Assembly (NCBI GenBank): GCA_039654915.1
Contig: CM077594.1
Coordinates: 33,453,001 to 33,517,000, forward strand
Source of the DNA: Aquilaria yunnanensis
Taxonomy: Eukaryota; Streptophyta; Magnoliopsida; Malvales; Thymelaeaceae
DNA: 64,000 nucleotides
Direction of reading: 5' to 3'
The notes beneath the pieces were generated by a model, which saw only the letters and a program-made list of their open reading frames with translations, did not search any database and was not told the DNA's origin. A program made the position numbers and the translations under genes. Positions 1 to 9,761 of this stretch are shown here, one piece after another. Position 1 is the first letter of the stretch; the number at the start of each line of letters is the position of its first letter.

Positions 1-127
1 CCAAACTCTTTCTTCCTCCTCGGGTTCTTTTCTCCTTGGACCTCTCGTTGGCAACCTCAAATCAATGTCCTCAATCCTCCGCATAAGTCTATTGAGAGTT
101 TCTTGAAATTCTCTCATGGTTGGCTCC

Positions 128-2107
128 TCATTGTGTCTCACTCAAAATAAAAACTTTCAAGTTTGGACATAAAGCAAAAATATCAAGACTCAAAAGTTTG
201 TGTAATGCATGTGTCATGCCAAAAAGATACTTGCTGGAAATTAAAGATTGACACAGAAAAATGGGCTGAATATAAATGGGAAACAAAGAAATATGTAATG
301 CATGGGTAACAACCAATTTATGCATGAAAAATTCCAAAGAAGTAGCTTTAACTTGAGACAAAACAAACCAATGTGACATGGATGCAAAGCAAACAAAATA
401 AAAAACCAAAGACACCAAAACAGATTTTTCTTTAGAGAAACTCAAGCAATTCCAAAGATGACTTGACAAAACCAGAGAATTAGAGGCTTTAAAACCATAT
501 TTTGTCAAAGTTTCATTCTTACTACCTTCTCTTAATCTAGTTTCATGAAAACCATTTGTCAAAATAACATTGCAAGCAAACACACATTCTTTGAGATTTT
601 CATGCAAAACCACATCATATCTAATTGTAAGGAAGAAATACATTACAGTGGTTGGACTTAGTCTCCAAGTATCTTCCTTTGGAACCACAAAATTTTCACC
701 TTTGCACTCAATGACTTCGATTGGAGTTGCATTAATTTCATCCCCTTGAAACATAGGAAAAGAAACAATGTTAGGCAAACTTTTGCATATGAAATCACTT
801 GGACTCACCTCAAATTGTTCCTTCTCAACCTCCTTTGTTGTTTTAATGCATGGGACATGGCTTGGAATATTAGGAACACCAACTTCTTGGATGGGCAGCA
901 ACTCACTTGATTCTTGTAGTTCATCGCCACTTAATTCCTGAAAAGAAGACAACACAACACTAGAAGAAGACTCCATTATGTTAGATGAAAGTATGGCTTC
1001 TCTGTAGGTCTTTCTCTCTTCACTCGGCTTGGGTTCATTGCACTCTTGTCTTCTCTCAACTTCGCACTCAATTTCTTCTCTCGGGAACTCTCTACTCTTC
1101 TTCCCCTCATGTTCACTCTTCTCACTTAATCTCTCGGTTGTTCTCTCAACTTTCCCCTCATCACTCTTGCCCTCAACTTTCCCCTCATTTACTTTTCTCT
1201 CAGCCTTACTTTGAAATTTTCTTGGATCCTCAAAGACTTGTTGTGGTGAAAGTGGTACAAGCATGATTGACTTTTCTTGTTGAGATTGAGACAAGTCTCC
1301 TTTTGTGATCTCCATGTTTGGCTTGGGTACTTCTCTTACATCTTTGCTCCATGCTCCTCTCCATGTGGAAATTCCTCCTTGACACATCTTGGATGCCTTG
1401 GACCTTTCGATGATTTTCTCAGCCTTGGTGGCATAATAAAGCAAATCCTCCATGTTCAAATAAGGTGCCATTTCCACTTTGTTGGCAATCTCAGGATTGA
1501 GACCATTAATGAATCTAGCAATGGTGGTCTCCTCATCCTCCATGATGTTGGCTCGGGTCAAGGTTATCTCCAAGTCTTTATGGTAGTCCTCCACACTCCT
1601 TTGGCCTTGCACTAGCTTTTGAAGCTTTAAGCGTTGATCTCTATAGTAGGAGCTAGGCACAAATCTCCTCCTCATTAAGGCTTTAAGGGCTCTCCATGTG
1701 TGTATGGGCTCCTCCTCATTCCTTCTCCTAGAAATAACATCCTGATTCCACCATACAAGAGCATAATTAGTGAACTTTATGGTAGCCAATTTAACCTTAT
1801 TTTCCTCGGAGTAATGATGGCAATCAAACACCATCTCAATCTTTTGCTCCCACTCCCAATATGCATCGGGATCACTCCTCCCTTGGAAAGGTGGAATGGT
1901 AGGCTTGATGGAATTTAGGTTGTTATCCTCTCTTGGCTCACACCTCATTGGAAACCCATGGTCATGCCAAACTCTTTCTTCCTCCTCGGGTTCTTTTCTC
2001 CTTGGACCTCTCGTTGGCAACCTCAAATCAATGTCCTCAATCCTCCCCATAAGTCTATTGAGAGTTTCTTGAAATTCTCTCATGGTTGGCTCCTCATTGT
2101 GTCTCAC
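128..2107 (-). CDS. Ty3/gypsy gag, third tandem copy (no native start)
   Basis: A gag-like frame of 659 codons, nearly identical to its two neighbours; one visible replacement is Y for H and another G for V near the C-terminus. It starts at a GTG created by the unit junction, not at a native ATG. It contains the same capsid-like domain and the same hydrophobic tail. The stop at 128 falls just inside the start of a further unit that continues beyond the window. No protease, RT or integrase follows in any unit, so pol is either to the left of the window or absent. Confidence 0.75.
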   Translation of the reverse strand: MRHNEEPTMREFQETLNRLMGRIEDIDLRLPTRGPRRKEPEEEERVWHDHGFPMRCEPREDNNLNSIKPTIPPFQGRSDPDAYWEWEQKIEMVFDCHHYSEENKVKLATIKFTNYALVWWNQDVISRRRNEEEPIHTWRALKALMRRRFVPSSYYRDQRLKLQKLVQGQRSVEDYHKDLEITLTRANIMEDEETTIARFINGLNPEIANKVEMAPYLNMEDLLYYATKAEKIIERSKASKMCQGGISTWRGAWSKDVREVPKPNMEITKGDLSQSQQEKSIMLVPLSPQQVFEDPRKFQSKAERKVNEGKVEGKSDEGKVERTTERLSEKSEHEGKKSREFPREEIECEVERRQECNEPKPSEERKTYREAILSSNIMESSSSVVLSSFQELSGDELQESSELLPIQEVGVPNIPSHVPCIKTTKEVEKEQFEVSPSDFICKSLPNIVSFPMFQGDEINATPIEVIECKGENFVVPKEDTWRLSPTTVMYFFLTIRYDVVLHENLKECVFACNVILTNGFHETRLREGSKNETLTKYGFKASNSLVLSSHLWNCLSFSKEKSVLVSLVFYFVCFASMSHWFVLSQVKATSLEFFMHKLVVTHALHISLFPIYIQPIFLCQSLISSKYLFGMTHALHKLLSLDIFALCPNLKVFILSETQ

Positions 2108-4073
2108 TCAAAATAAAAACTTTCAAGTTTGGACATAAAGCAAAAATATCAAGACTCAAAAGTTTGTGTAATGCATGTGTCATGACAAAAAGATACTTGC
2201 TGGAAATTAAAGATTGACACAGAAAAATGGGCTGAATATAAATGGGAAACAAAGAAATATGTAATGCATGGGTAACAACCAATTTATGCATGAAAAATTC
2301 CAAAGAAGTAGCTTTAACTTGAGACAAAACAAACCAATGTGACATGGATGCAAAGCAAACAAAATGAAAAACCAAAGACACCAAAACAGATTTTTCTTTA
2401 GAGAAACTCAAGCAATTCCAAAGATGACTTGACAAAACCAGAGAATTAGAGGCTTTAAAACCATATTTTGTCAAAGTTTCATTCTTACTACCTTCTCTTA
2501 ATCTAGTTTCATGAAAACCATTTGTCAAAATAACATTGCAAGCAAACACACATTCTTTGAGATTTTCATGCAAAACCACATCATATCTAATTGTAAGGAA
2601 GAAATACATTACAGTGGTTGGACTTAGTCTCCAAGTATCTTCCTTTGGAACCACAAAATTTTCACCTTTGCACTCAATGACTTCGATTGGAGTTGCATTA
2701 ATTTCATCCCCTTGAAACATAGGAAAAGAAACAATGTTAGGCAAACTTTTGCATATGAAATCACTTGGACTCACCTCAAATTGTTCCTTCTCAACCTCCT
2801 TTGTTGTTTTAATGCATGGGACATGGCTTGGAATATTAGGAACACCAACTTCTTGGATGGGCAGCAACTCACTTGATTCTTGTAGTTCATCGCCACTTAA
2901 TTCCTGAAAAGAAGACAACACAACACTAGAAGAAGACTCCATTATGTTAGATGAAAGTATGGCTTCTCTGTAGGTCTTTCTCTCTTCACTCGGCTTGGGT
3001 TCATTGCACTCTTGTCTTCTCTCAACTTCGCACTCAATTTCTTCTCTCGGGAACTCTCTACTCTTCTTCCCCTCATGTTCACTCTTCTCACTTAATCTCT
3101 CGGTTGTTCTCTCAACTTTCCCCTCATCACTCTTGCCCTCAACTTTCCCCTCATTTACTTTTCTCTCAGCCTTACTTTGAAATTTTCTTGGATCCTCAAA
3201 GACTTGTTGTGGTGAAAGTGGTACAAGCATGATTGACTTTTCTTGTTGAGATTGAGACAAGTCTCCTTTTGTGATCTCCATGTTTGGCTTGGGTACTTCT
3301 CTTACATCTTTGCTCCATGCTCCTCTCCATGTGGAAATTCCTCCTTGACACATCTTGGATGCCTTGGACCTTTCGATGATTTTCTCAGCCTTGGTGGCAT
3401 AATAAAGCAAATCCTCCATGTTCAAATAAGGTGCCATTTCCACTTTGTTGGCAATCTCAGGATTGAGACCATTAATGAATCTAGCAATGGTGGTCTCCTC
3501 ATCCTCCATGATGTTGGCTCGGGTCAAGGTTATCTCCAAGTCTTTATGGTAGTCCTCCACACTCCTTTGGCCTTGCACTAGCTTTTGAAGCTTTAAGCGT
3601 TGATCTCTATAGTAGGAGCTAGGCACAAATCTCCTCCTCATTAAGGCTTTAAGGGCTCTCCATGTGTGTATGGGCTCCTCCTCATTCCTTCTCCTAGAAA
3701 TAACATCCTGATTCCACCATACAAGAGCATAATTAGTGAACTTTATGGTAGCCAATTTAACCTTATTTTCCTCGGAGTAATGATGGCAATCAAACACCAT
3801 CTCAATCTTTTGCTCCCACTCCCAATATGCATCGGGATCACTCCTCCCTTGGAAAGGTGGAATGGTAGGCTTGATGGAATTTAGGTTGTTATCCTCTCTT
3901 GGCTCACACCTCATTGGAAACCCATGGTCATGCCAAACTCTTTCTTCCTCCTCGGGTTCTTTTCTCCTTGGACCTCTCGTTGGCAACCTCAAATCAATGT
4001 CCTCAATCCTCCCCATAAGTCTATTGAGAGTTTCTTGAAATTCTCTCATGGTTGGCTCCTCATTGTGTCTCAC
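2094..4073 (-). CDS. Ty3/gypsy gag, second tandem copy (no native start)
   Basis: This has the same gag-like frame as the copy at 4060-6102, with 659 codons and near-identical sequence. Its first codon as an open frame is GTG at 2107-4073's right edge, because the native ATG and leader were lost at the unit junction. The first real ATG is at MREFQETL, a few residues in. It overlaps the neighbouring copy by 14 nt at the junction, in another frame. There is no promoter of its own. Expression would need read-through of a long transcript from the LTR at 6968-7800. It is best regarded as a duplicated gag fragment. Confidence 0.75.
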   Translation of the reverse strand: MRHNEEPTMREFQETLNRLMGRIEDIDLRLPTRGPRRKEPEEEERVWHDHGFPMRCEPREDNNLNSIKPTIPPFQGRSDPDAYWEWEQKIEMVFDCHHYSEENKVKLATIKFTNYALVWWNQDVISRRRNEEEPIHTWRALKALMRRRFVPSSYYRDQRLKLQKLVQGQRSVEDYHKDLEITLTRANIMEDEETTIARFINGLNPEIANKVEMAPYLNMEDLLYYATKAEKIIERSKASKMCQGGISTWRGAWSKDVREVPKPNMEITKGDLSQSQQEKSIMLVPLSPQQVFEDPRKFQSKAERKVNEGKVEGKSDEGKVERTTERLSEKSEHEGKKSREFPREEIECEVERRQECNEPKPSEERKTYREAILSSNIMESSSSVVLSSFQELSGDELQESSELLPIQEVGVPNIPSHVPCIKTTKEVEKEQFEVSPSDFICKSLPNIVSFPMFQGDEINATPIEVIECKGENFVVPKEDTWRLSPTTVMYFFLTIRYDVVLHENLKECVFACNVILTNGFHETRLREGSKNETLTKYGFKASNSLVLSSHLWNCLSFSKEKSVLVSLVFHFVCFASMSHWFVLSQVKATSLEFFMHKLVVTHALHISLFPIYIQPIFLCQSLISSKYLFVMTHALHKLLSLDIFALCPNLKVFILSETQ

Positions 4074-6102
4074 TCAAAATAAAAACTTTCAAGTTTGGAC
4101 ATAAAGCAAAAATATCAAGACTCAAAAGTTTGTGTAATGCATGTGTCATGACAAAAAGATACTTGCTGGAAATTAAAGATTGACACAGAAAAATGGGCTG
4201 AATATAAATGGGAAACAAAGAAATATGTAATGCATGGGTAACAACCAATTTATGCATGAAAAATTCCAAAGAAGTAGCTTTAACTTGAGACAAAACAAAC
4301 CAATGTGACATGGATGCAAAGCAAACAAAATGAAAAACCAAAGACACCAAAACAGATTTTTCTTTAGAGAAACTCAAGCAATTCCAAAGATGACTTGACA
4401 AAACCAGAGAATTAGAGGCTTTAAAACCATATTTTGTCAAAGTTTCATTCTTACTACCTTCTCTTAATCTAGTTTCATGAAAACCATTTGTCAAAATAAC
4501 ATTGCAAGCAAACACACATTCTTTGAGATTTTCATGCAAAACTACATCATATCTAATTGTAAGGAAGAAATACATTACAGTGGTTGGACTTAGTCTCCAA
4601 GTATCTTCCTTTGGAACCACAAAATTTTCACCTTTGCACTCAATGACTTCGATTGGAGTTGCATTAATTTCATCCCCTTGAAACATAGGAAAAGAAACAA
4701 TGTTAGGCAAACTTTTGCATATGAAATCACTTGGACTCACCTCAAATTGTTCCTTCTCAACCTCCTTTGTTGTTTTAATGCATGGGACATGGCTTGGAAT
4801 ATTAGGAACACCAACTTCTTGGATGGGCAGCAACTCACTTGATTCTTGTAGTTCATCCCCACTTAATTCCTGAAAAGAAGACAACACAACACTAGAAGAA
4901 GACTCCATTATGTTAGATGAAAGTATGGCTTCTCTGTAGGTCTTTCTCTCTTCACTCGGCTTGGGTTCATTGCACTCTTGTCTTCTCTCAACTTCGCACT
5001 CAATTTCTTCTCTCGGGAACTCTCTACTCTTCTTCCCCTCATGTTCACTCTTCTCACTTAATCTCTCGGTTGTTCTCTCAACTTTCCCCTCATCACTCTT
5101 GCCCTCAACTTTCCCCTCATTTACTTTTCTCTCAGCCTTACTTTGAAATTTTCTTGGATCCTCAAAGACTTGTTGTGGTGAAAGTGGTACAAGCATGATT
5201 GACTTTTCTTGTTGAGATTGAGACAAGTCTCCTTTTGTGATCTCCATGTTTGGCTTGGGTACTTCTCTTACATCTTTGCTCCATGCTCCTCTCCATGTGG
5301 AAATTCCTCCTTGACACATCTTGGATGCCTTGGACCTTTCGATGATTTTCTCAGCCTTGGTGGCATAATAAAGCAAATCCTCCATGTTCAAATAAGGTGC
5401 CATTTCCACTTTGTTGGCAATCTCAGGATTGAGACCATTAATGAATCTAGCAATGGTGGTCTCCTCATCCTCCATGATGTTGGCTCGGGTCAAGGTTATC
5501 TCCAAGTCTTTATGGTAGTCCTCCACACTCCTTTGGCCTTGCACTAGCTTTTGAAGCTTTAAGCGTTGATCTCTATAGTAGGAGCTAGGCACAAATCTCC
5601 TCCTCATTAAGGCTTTAAGGGCTCTCCATGTGTGTATGGGCTCCTCCTCATTCCTTCTCCTAGAAATAACATCCTGATTCCACCATACAAGAGCATAATT
5701 AGTGAACTTTATGGTAGCCAATTTAACCTTATTTTCCTCGGAGTAATGATGGCAATCAAACACCATCTCAATCTTTTGCTCCCACTCCCAATATGCATCG
5801 GGATCACTCCTCCCTTGGAAAGGTGGAATGGTAGGCTTGATGGAATTTAGGTTGTTATCCTCTCTTGGCTCACACCTCATTGGAAACCCATGGTCATGCC
5901 AAACTCTTTCTTCCTCCTCGGGTTCTTTTCTCCTTGGACCTCTCGTTGGCAACCTCAAATCAATGTCCTCAATCCTCCCCATAAGTCTATTGAGAGTTTC
6001 TTGAAATTCTCTCATGGTTGGCTCCTCATTGTGTCTCACTTTCATCCTCCTATCCTCCTGGCCCTCCATACTCCTGAAAATAACAAAGATCCTCACAAAC
6101 AC
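4060..6102 (-). CDS. Ty3/gypsy gag polyprotein (rightmost unit, with native 5' end)
   Basis: An open frame of 680 codons on the minus strand. Residues near 90-240 look like the plant retrotransposon gag capsid domain (Retrotrans_gag family): they include WWNQDV, a basic RRRF stretch and the FINGLNPEI segment typical of it. The middle is highly charged (K/E/R rich). No CCHC zinc knuckle, protease or RT is visible, and the last 110 residues are hydrophobic and unlike gag. The first ATG is at 6102, but a start at the later MEGQEDRRMKV is equally plausible. The frame stops just after entering the next unit. As the only copy next to its LTR promoter, it is the one most likely to be transcribed. 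Packaging ability is unknown. Confidence 0.8.
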   Translation of the reverse strand: MFVRIFVIFRSMEGQEDRRMKVRHNEEPTMREFQETLNRLMGRIEDIDLRLPTRGPRRKEPEEEERVWHDHGFPMRCEPREDNNLNSIKPTIPPFQGRSDPDAYWEWEQKIEMVFDCHHYSEENKVKLATIKFTNYALVWWNQDVISRRRNEEEPIHTWRALKALMRRRFVPSSYYRDQRLKLQKLVQGQRSVEDYHKDLEITLTRANIMEDEETTIARFINGLNPEIANKVEMAPYLNMEDLLYYATKAEKIIERSKASKMCQGGISTWRGAWSKDVREVPKPNMEITKGDLSQSQQEKSIMLVPLSPQQVFEDPRKFQSKAERKVNEGKVEGKSDEGKVERTTERLSEKSEHEGKKSREFPREEIECEVERRQECNEPKPSEERKTYREAILSSNIMESSSSVVLSSFQELSGDELQESSELLPIQEVGVPNIPSHVPCIKTTKEVEKEQFEVSPSDFICKSLPNIVSFPMFQGDEINATPIEVIECKGENFVVPKEDTWRLSPTTVMYFFLTIRYDVVLHENLKECVFACNVILTNGFHETRLREGSKNETLTKYGFKASNSLVLSSHLWNCLSFSKEKSVLVSLVFHFVCFASMSHWFVLSQVKATSLEFFMHKLVVTHALHISLFPIYIQPIFLCQSLISSKYLFVMTHALHKLLSLDIFALCPNLKVFILSETQ

Positions 6103-6952
6103 TCACCTCACGTGTTTTGCTCAAAAGATGAACACTCAAACACTCAATTTGTTAGTGAGATATTGCTATTCAAAGAGTTCTCAAAAGTTCTAAGAAAACT
6201 ATCCTCAAAGCACACAAGAAAACTTGAATTTTTGAAGAACTATTTTGACTCCAAAAGAGGTGGGCTAAACAAGCTTTAAAAGACTCTAGGAAGCCCTTGC
6301 AATTGATGATTACAAGAACCACAAAGAAAGCTTTTTGGCTCAAAACAATGGGATAGGTTTTGGGGCGCACAACTTTCAACACTTTGTAAAAACTTCTCTT
6401 TTTGCAAGCTTTCCTTTCTTTGTTCTTTTCTTTTCTTTTCTTCCTTTTTTTTTCTTTTTTTTTTTCTCTTTTTGCTTGCTGTTTTGATGCTAAACAAACG
6501 TTCTCCTTGAAATTCCTTGCTGCCAAAGACAAAAAGTCAGTTTTCAATTTGGCCAAAACAAGAAACTATTGAAACTTGCACAATTTTGAAACAACTTTTG
6601 ATACCGAAACTTCCTCAACTTGGATCCTTCTTTTTTTGGTGTTTTCTTGACTCTAGGATTCTGGAAACAATGAAAACAAGAGAGATTAATAGGGCTGGAC
6701 ACGAAACAGAAAGATAAGAATTGAACAAGAACAAACGAATTGAAACCGAGAATACTAGGTGACACGGATTGACTTCTTTTTGGTGTTTTTGTGATTTTTG
6801 GACTTGAACAAGGATGGAATAAAAAAGAACAGACCTGAAACAAGAAGAAAATAGATTAAAACAGAGAATTAAAATACGAATTTACTGAACAGAATTGAAA
6901 GAAAACCGAAGAGAAACAAGAACACAAAGATATGTCCTTCAATGGAACTTGT
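6103..6952 (-). other. 5' leader of the minus-strand gypsy element
   Basis: About 850 bp lie between the PBS and gag, with no convincing ORF. The plus strand has a long pyrimidine tract at 6415-6480 (purine-rich in the transcript). I see no other structure. Confidence 0.6.
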
Positions 6953-6965
6953 GGCTCTGATACCA
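6953..6965 (-). promoter_or_regulatory. Primer-binding site, initiator tRNA-Met type
   Basis: The minus strand reads TGGTATCAGAGCC, the complement of the plant initiator tRNA-Met 3' end and the usual first-strand primer site of plant LTR elements. It lies two bases inside the LTR edge (LTR ends ...GCATCA). Confidence 0.9.
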
Positions 6966-6967
6966 AC

Positions 6968-7800
6968 TGATGCGAACCCCGATGGTATAAAGACCATGAA
7001 ACTCGCCCAAGATGTTTTTTAAGCTCCACAAGACATCAAAGAGACTGGGTTTGAAGACCCCCACCCCTAATCAACCTGTGATTAGAAACGAGAAGTATAG
7101 AACTCCAAGAACACAAGCACACTTGTGCACCAAGGCAGTCCGCCAAGAACCAAAGAGAAAACCTCTCCAAAGAGCAATATTATTTCGAAATTTTTCTGTA
7201 TCTTTACATCCAGAATATGTGCCTTTATATAGGCCTAAACTAGGGTTAAAAGCTAGGCAAAATTCGCAGCCTAAATCCCTTAGGAATCCTAGATACAAAG
7301 ACATAGGAAATCCTAGTCAAATTAGGACTCTAATTCCTAGTTTGAACAAGTTTAATAAATGCAGCGTATTCCACTTGCCCAAAACGATTTAAAACTATTC
7401 CATAGCCTAAATAACTTCCTAAATAATGTATCTAAATAGGATTTGAACGAAAATAAAATATAAATACAAGATTGGCCATGAAAACTCCAAAATAGCCTTC
7501 TTGGGTGATTCTGGCTTGTGTCTCCAACTTCAAGCTGAAATTCGAACTTGATGCAGCAATGATTTCTCAAAATTCAAAGCATAAAAGTTGTAGATCTCTT
7601 TCTTAGCTTCGAAACCACACTTGAATCACACAAAATGGACTTCTGAATCGAAAGATATTCCCAAAATACTGCAACTGCTTCTGAACCAGCGATAACTCGT
7701 AAATCGCGACTTTGAAGCTAAATTGGACCTCGTTAACGTGCAAACTGGGTTTGATGGCCTTCATATGACTTGTAGCTTCAGATGTTATATTTCCAATGAA
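6968..7800 (-). repeat. 5' LTR of the minus-strand gypsy element (right end uncertain)
   Basis: The inner edge at 6968 is fixed by the PBS. A TATA box reads CCTATATAAAGG on the minus strand (plus 7222-7233), so R and U5 would be about 7195-6968. The outer edge is not fixed because the partner LTR lies outside the window. The 7808-8056 coding relic sets a rough limit. Confidence 0.65.
7222..7233 (-). promoter_or_regulatory. TATA box of the minus-strand LTR
   Basis: CCTATATAAAGG lies about 260 bp upstream of the LTR inner edge, a normal place for an LTR core promoter. Confidence 0.65.
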
Positions 7801-7807
7801 TCAAGAA

Positions 7808-8056
7808 TTACTCAATTCCGATCTGTTTAGCTGAAGATATGATTTTTCCACCAGAACATCGCCAATCTGTCAAAATCCAAGCTTGAAGTGCACTAGTGAG
7901 CTCCTTAGCCTTTTTCCTTGTCAATGCTCCACTAGAAACTTTCAGTGGGTCCTTGCCTTCCTTGGTTGTGCCTTCTTTGATCGTATCACTAGGCATGAAC
8001 ACACATGCCCATCTGCGCCCACCTATATACACCTCATATGCATTCGATAAGAACAA
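7808..8056 (-). pseudogene. Relic of a gypsy reading frame with a TRxxAKxL motif
   Basis: A short minus-strand frame (82 codons) contains GGRRWACVFMPSD followed by ALTRKKAKELTSALQAW. The TR-x-x-AK-x-L block resembles a conserved segment found in plant Ty3/gypsy polyproteins outside the enzyme domains. It lies upstream of the minus-strand LTR, where a separate element would end, so it may come from a neighbouring, mostly lost copy. Its right end runs into the LTR of the plus-strand chromovirus. The family match is from memory and tentative. Confidence 0.35.
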
Positions 8057-8281
8057 AGGTAAGTCTACTTAGTTGCTTGTACAAACTTAACACATTAAAC
8101 TTGAAGCCCAGTGGAACTTCATATAATGGCTTAAATTGCAACCTTCACCCGAGTCATACCATGTTAATAAATAAAATTTGTGTCAAGTATCCTGGTTTTC
8201 GTGCTCTAATCCACCCAATGGAACTAAAAATGGAATTAACCTATTAAGGAGAATAGGGCAGGGGTGAATTGGGGCCTAACA
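8020..8281 (+). repeat. 3' part of the chromovirus 5' LTR (R-U5)
   Basis: A TATA-like CCTATATACACC near 8020 is followed by a potential splice donor (CAAAGGTAAG near 8054) and an LTR end GGCCTAACA at 8281, directly before a tRNA-Met PBS. The U3 part was not found; it may be truncated by the neighbouring minus-strand element. Confidence 0.55.
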
Positions 8282-8285
8282 GAGT

Positions 8286-8296
8286 TGGTATCAGAG
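8286..8296 (+). promoter_or_regulatory. Primer-binding site of the plus-strand chromovirus
   Basis: TGGTATCAGAG matches the initiator tRNA-Met primer site, four bases after the LTR end ACA at 8281. Confidence 0.85.
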
Positions 8297-8379
8297 TGAT
8301 GGTTACATAGGACCTAAATGGTCAAATAGGTCAAATCCCACTATGACAAATATTGGTTTCTGTTATGGTTTGCAAGAAT

Positions 8380-9761
8380 GATGGCTAGAGATGGTGAAAA
8401 AGAAAAGGAGAATCAATTAAGCAATAGTGCTAATCAAATGAATGATCAATAGCCTGAGAATGAAGAACGAGCTAAAAGTAGAATTGGACCACCTAATAGG
8501 GTTAGAAAGTCTAAATCTATTATGCATGGCCAGCAAAGAATGGAACCTGCCATTTCCCAATTGGTAGGAGGTATGCAACCTTTTCCTAGGTGCCAGGCCT
8601 AAGCACCTAGAGGCACCGCAGCTGAAGAAGGACAATAAGATGAAGAAAAAGTGGGAAGAAGGCAAAGAAAGGAGCTAATAAGAGATGAGCAAGCTAGCAA
8701 ATATGAAGTAGATGAAGAGCAGGAATAGGATGTTGAGAGATAAAATCCAAGTGGTTTGAAGCTAAGGTCAGAAACTAGAAGAAGTAATGTGAGCAGGGAA
8801 TGGGAGCAAATAGGCACTAACGCTAGAACAATGGAGCCAGTTTCTAAAAGCTCTATGGAGCTAGTTTCTAAAAGAAATTCTAAGACCCCTGAAAAAGGAA
8901 GAAAAAGACCAAAAAGTGAAGGTTTAAAGAAAGGCTAACTATAAGGATTTGTAGCACTTAAACCCCTAGCATTTAAAGGCAGTGGTGATCTAGATGAAGT
9001 TGAGTTTTGGATTTACTAGATAAAAAAGGTATTTTAGAGGATATAAGTTACATCCACCCAAAAGGTGCTACTAGCTACTTTCAAGCTAAAAGGCAGTCCA
9101 AAGGCCTCATATGAGTAACAATGAAAGGAAGCCCACAATGAAGAGAGAACCTATGAGGTGACCAGAATTTCTCCAACTGTTCCAAAAAAAGTATGTTAGT
9201 GAAGCTTTTAAGGATCAAAAGCAAGTGAAGTTTGATTTCTTGGAACAAGGAAACATGTCTGTAAAAGAATTTGAGCATAAATTTGGTAGTCTCCTCAGGT
9301 AGTATGATGGGCAAAAAGAACTCAGTACCAAGAGGTTCATAAGCGGATTAAGCCTAAGTTGAGGCAAATACTTAAAGCTATTGGCCTCAAGAACTTTTAT
9401 GATGCTCCAAAGAGCTTTGACATTGGAGCAAGGGTTTCATCACCTAGTAGCAGGAAACATTAAAAGAACTCCTATAGGACATCAAAGTGGTAGGAAGAGA
9501 TCCAGAGAAATCCTAGGAATAACTATGTTTAGAATAGAGAAAAAAGGTAAAAAAATCCTTAAAGGTTTGTACCTCGATGCCAAACTTGTGGGAAGTGTCA
9601 TGGTTTTAAACCATGTTATAGGCTTATAGAAGGATGCTGGAAATGTGGTTCCCAAGACCACTAGGTTAGAGATTGCCCAGTCAAGGAAGAGGAAAGGAGA
9701 GTGTTGGGCAAATTTTGGGCTCTTTGGCCAATAGGACAACATGGGAAGGAAAAAGGAGTGG
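8380..9761 (+). pseudogene. Chromovirus gag, 5' part (interrupted by a solo LTR)
   Basis: Stops and frameshifts break a recognisable gag. A capsid-like segment around 9150-9310 includes FLQLFQKKYVSEAFK and FEHKFGSLLR. A zinc knuckle near 9630-9680 reads CWKCGSQDH-stop-VRDC (CX2CX4HX4C). The frame resumes after the inserted LTR at 12186 with PLARRAFQIEG. The domain order and the chromodomain-like end downstream place the element in the Tekay/Del chromovirus group. It is clearly non-functional. Confidence 0.75.

Larger units (their letters stand above)
1..6040 (-). repeat. Tandem array of a 1,966-bp retrotransposon gag unit
   Basis: Three complete head-to-tail units occupy 143-2108, 2109-4074 and 4075-6040. 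Positions 1-142 are the 5' gag end of a fourth unit cut by the window edge. The period is exactly 1,966 bp. Units differ at only a few bases (for example near 90, 393, 4542 and 4858), so they are nearly but not fully identical. Each internal junction joins the minus-strand 3' end of one unit to the gag 5' end of the next, out of frame. Only the rightmost unit continues into a normal leader, PBS and LTR. This is either recent tandem amplification inside one element or an assembly expansion; the few SNPs argue weakly against a pure copy error. Confidence 0.95.

Noticed and set aside
985..1918. Plus-strand open frames (93, 61, 112 and 72 codons) repeated in each 1,966-bp unit
   Set aside because: They lie antisense to the gag frame, have no domain, and recur only because the unit is repeated.
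6170..6556. Lysine-rich minus-strand frame in the leader
   Set aside because: It is a translation of a pyrimidine tract; low complexity and no domain.
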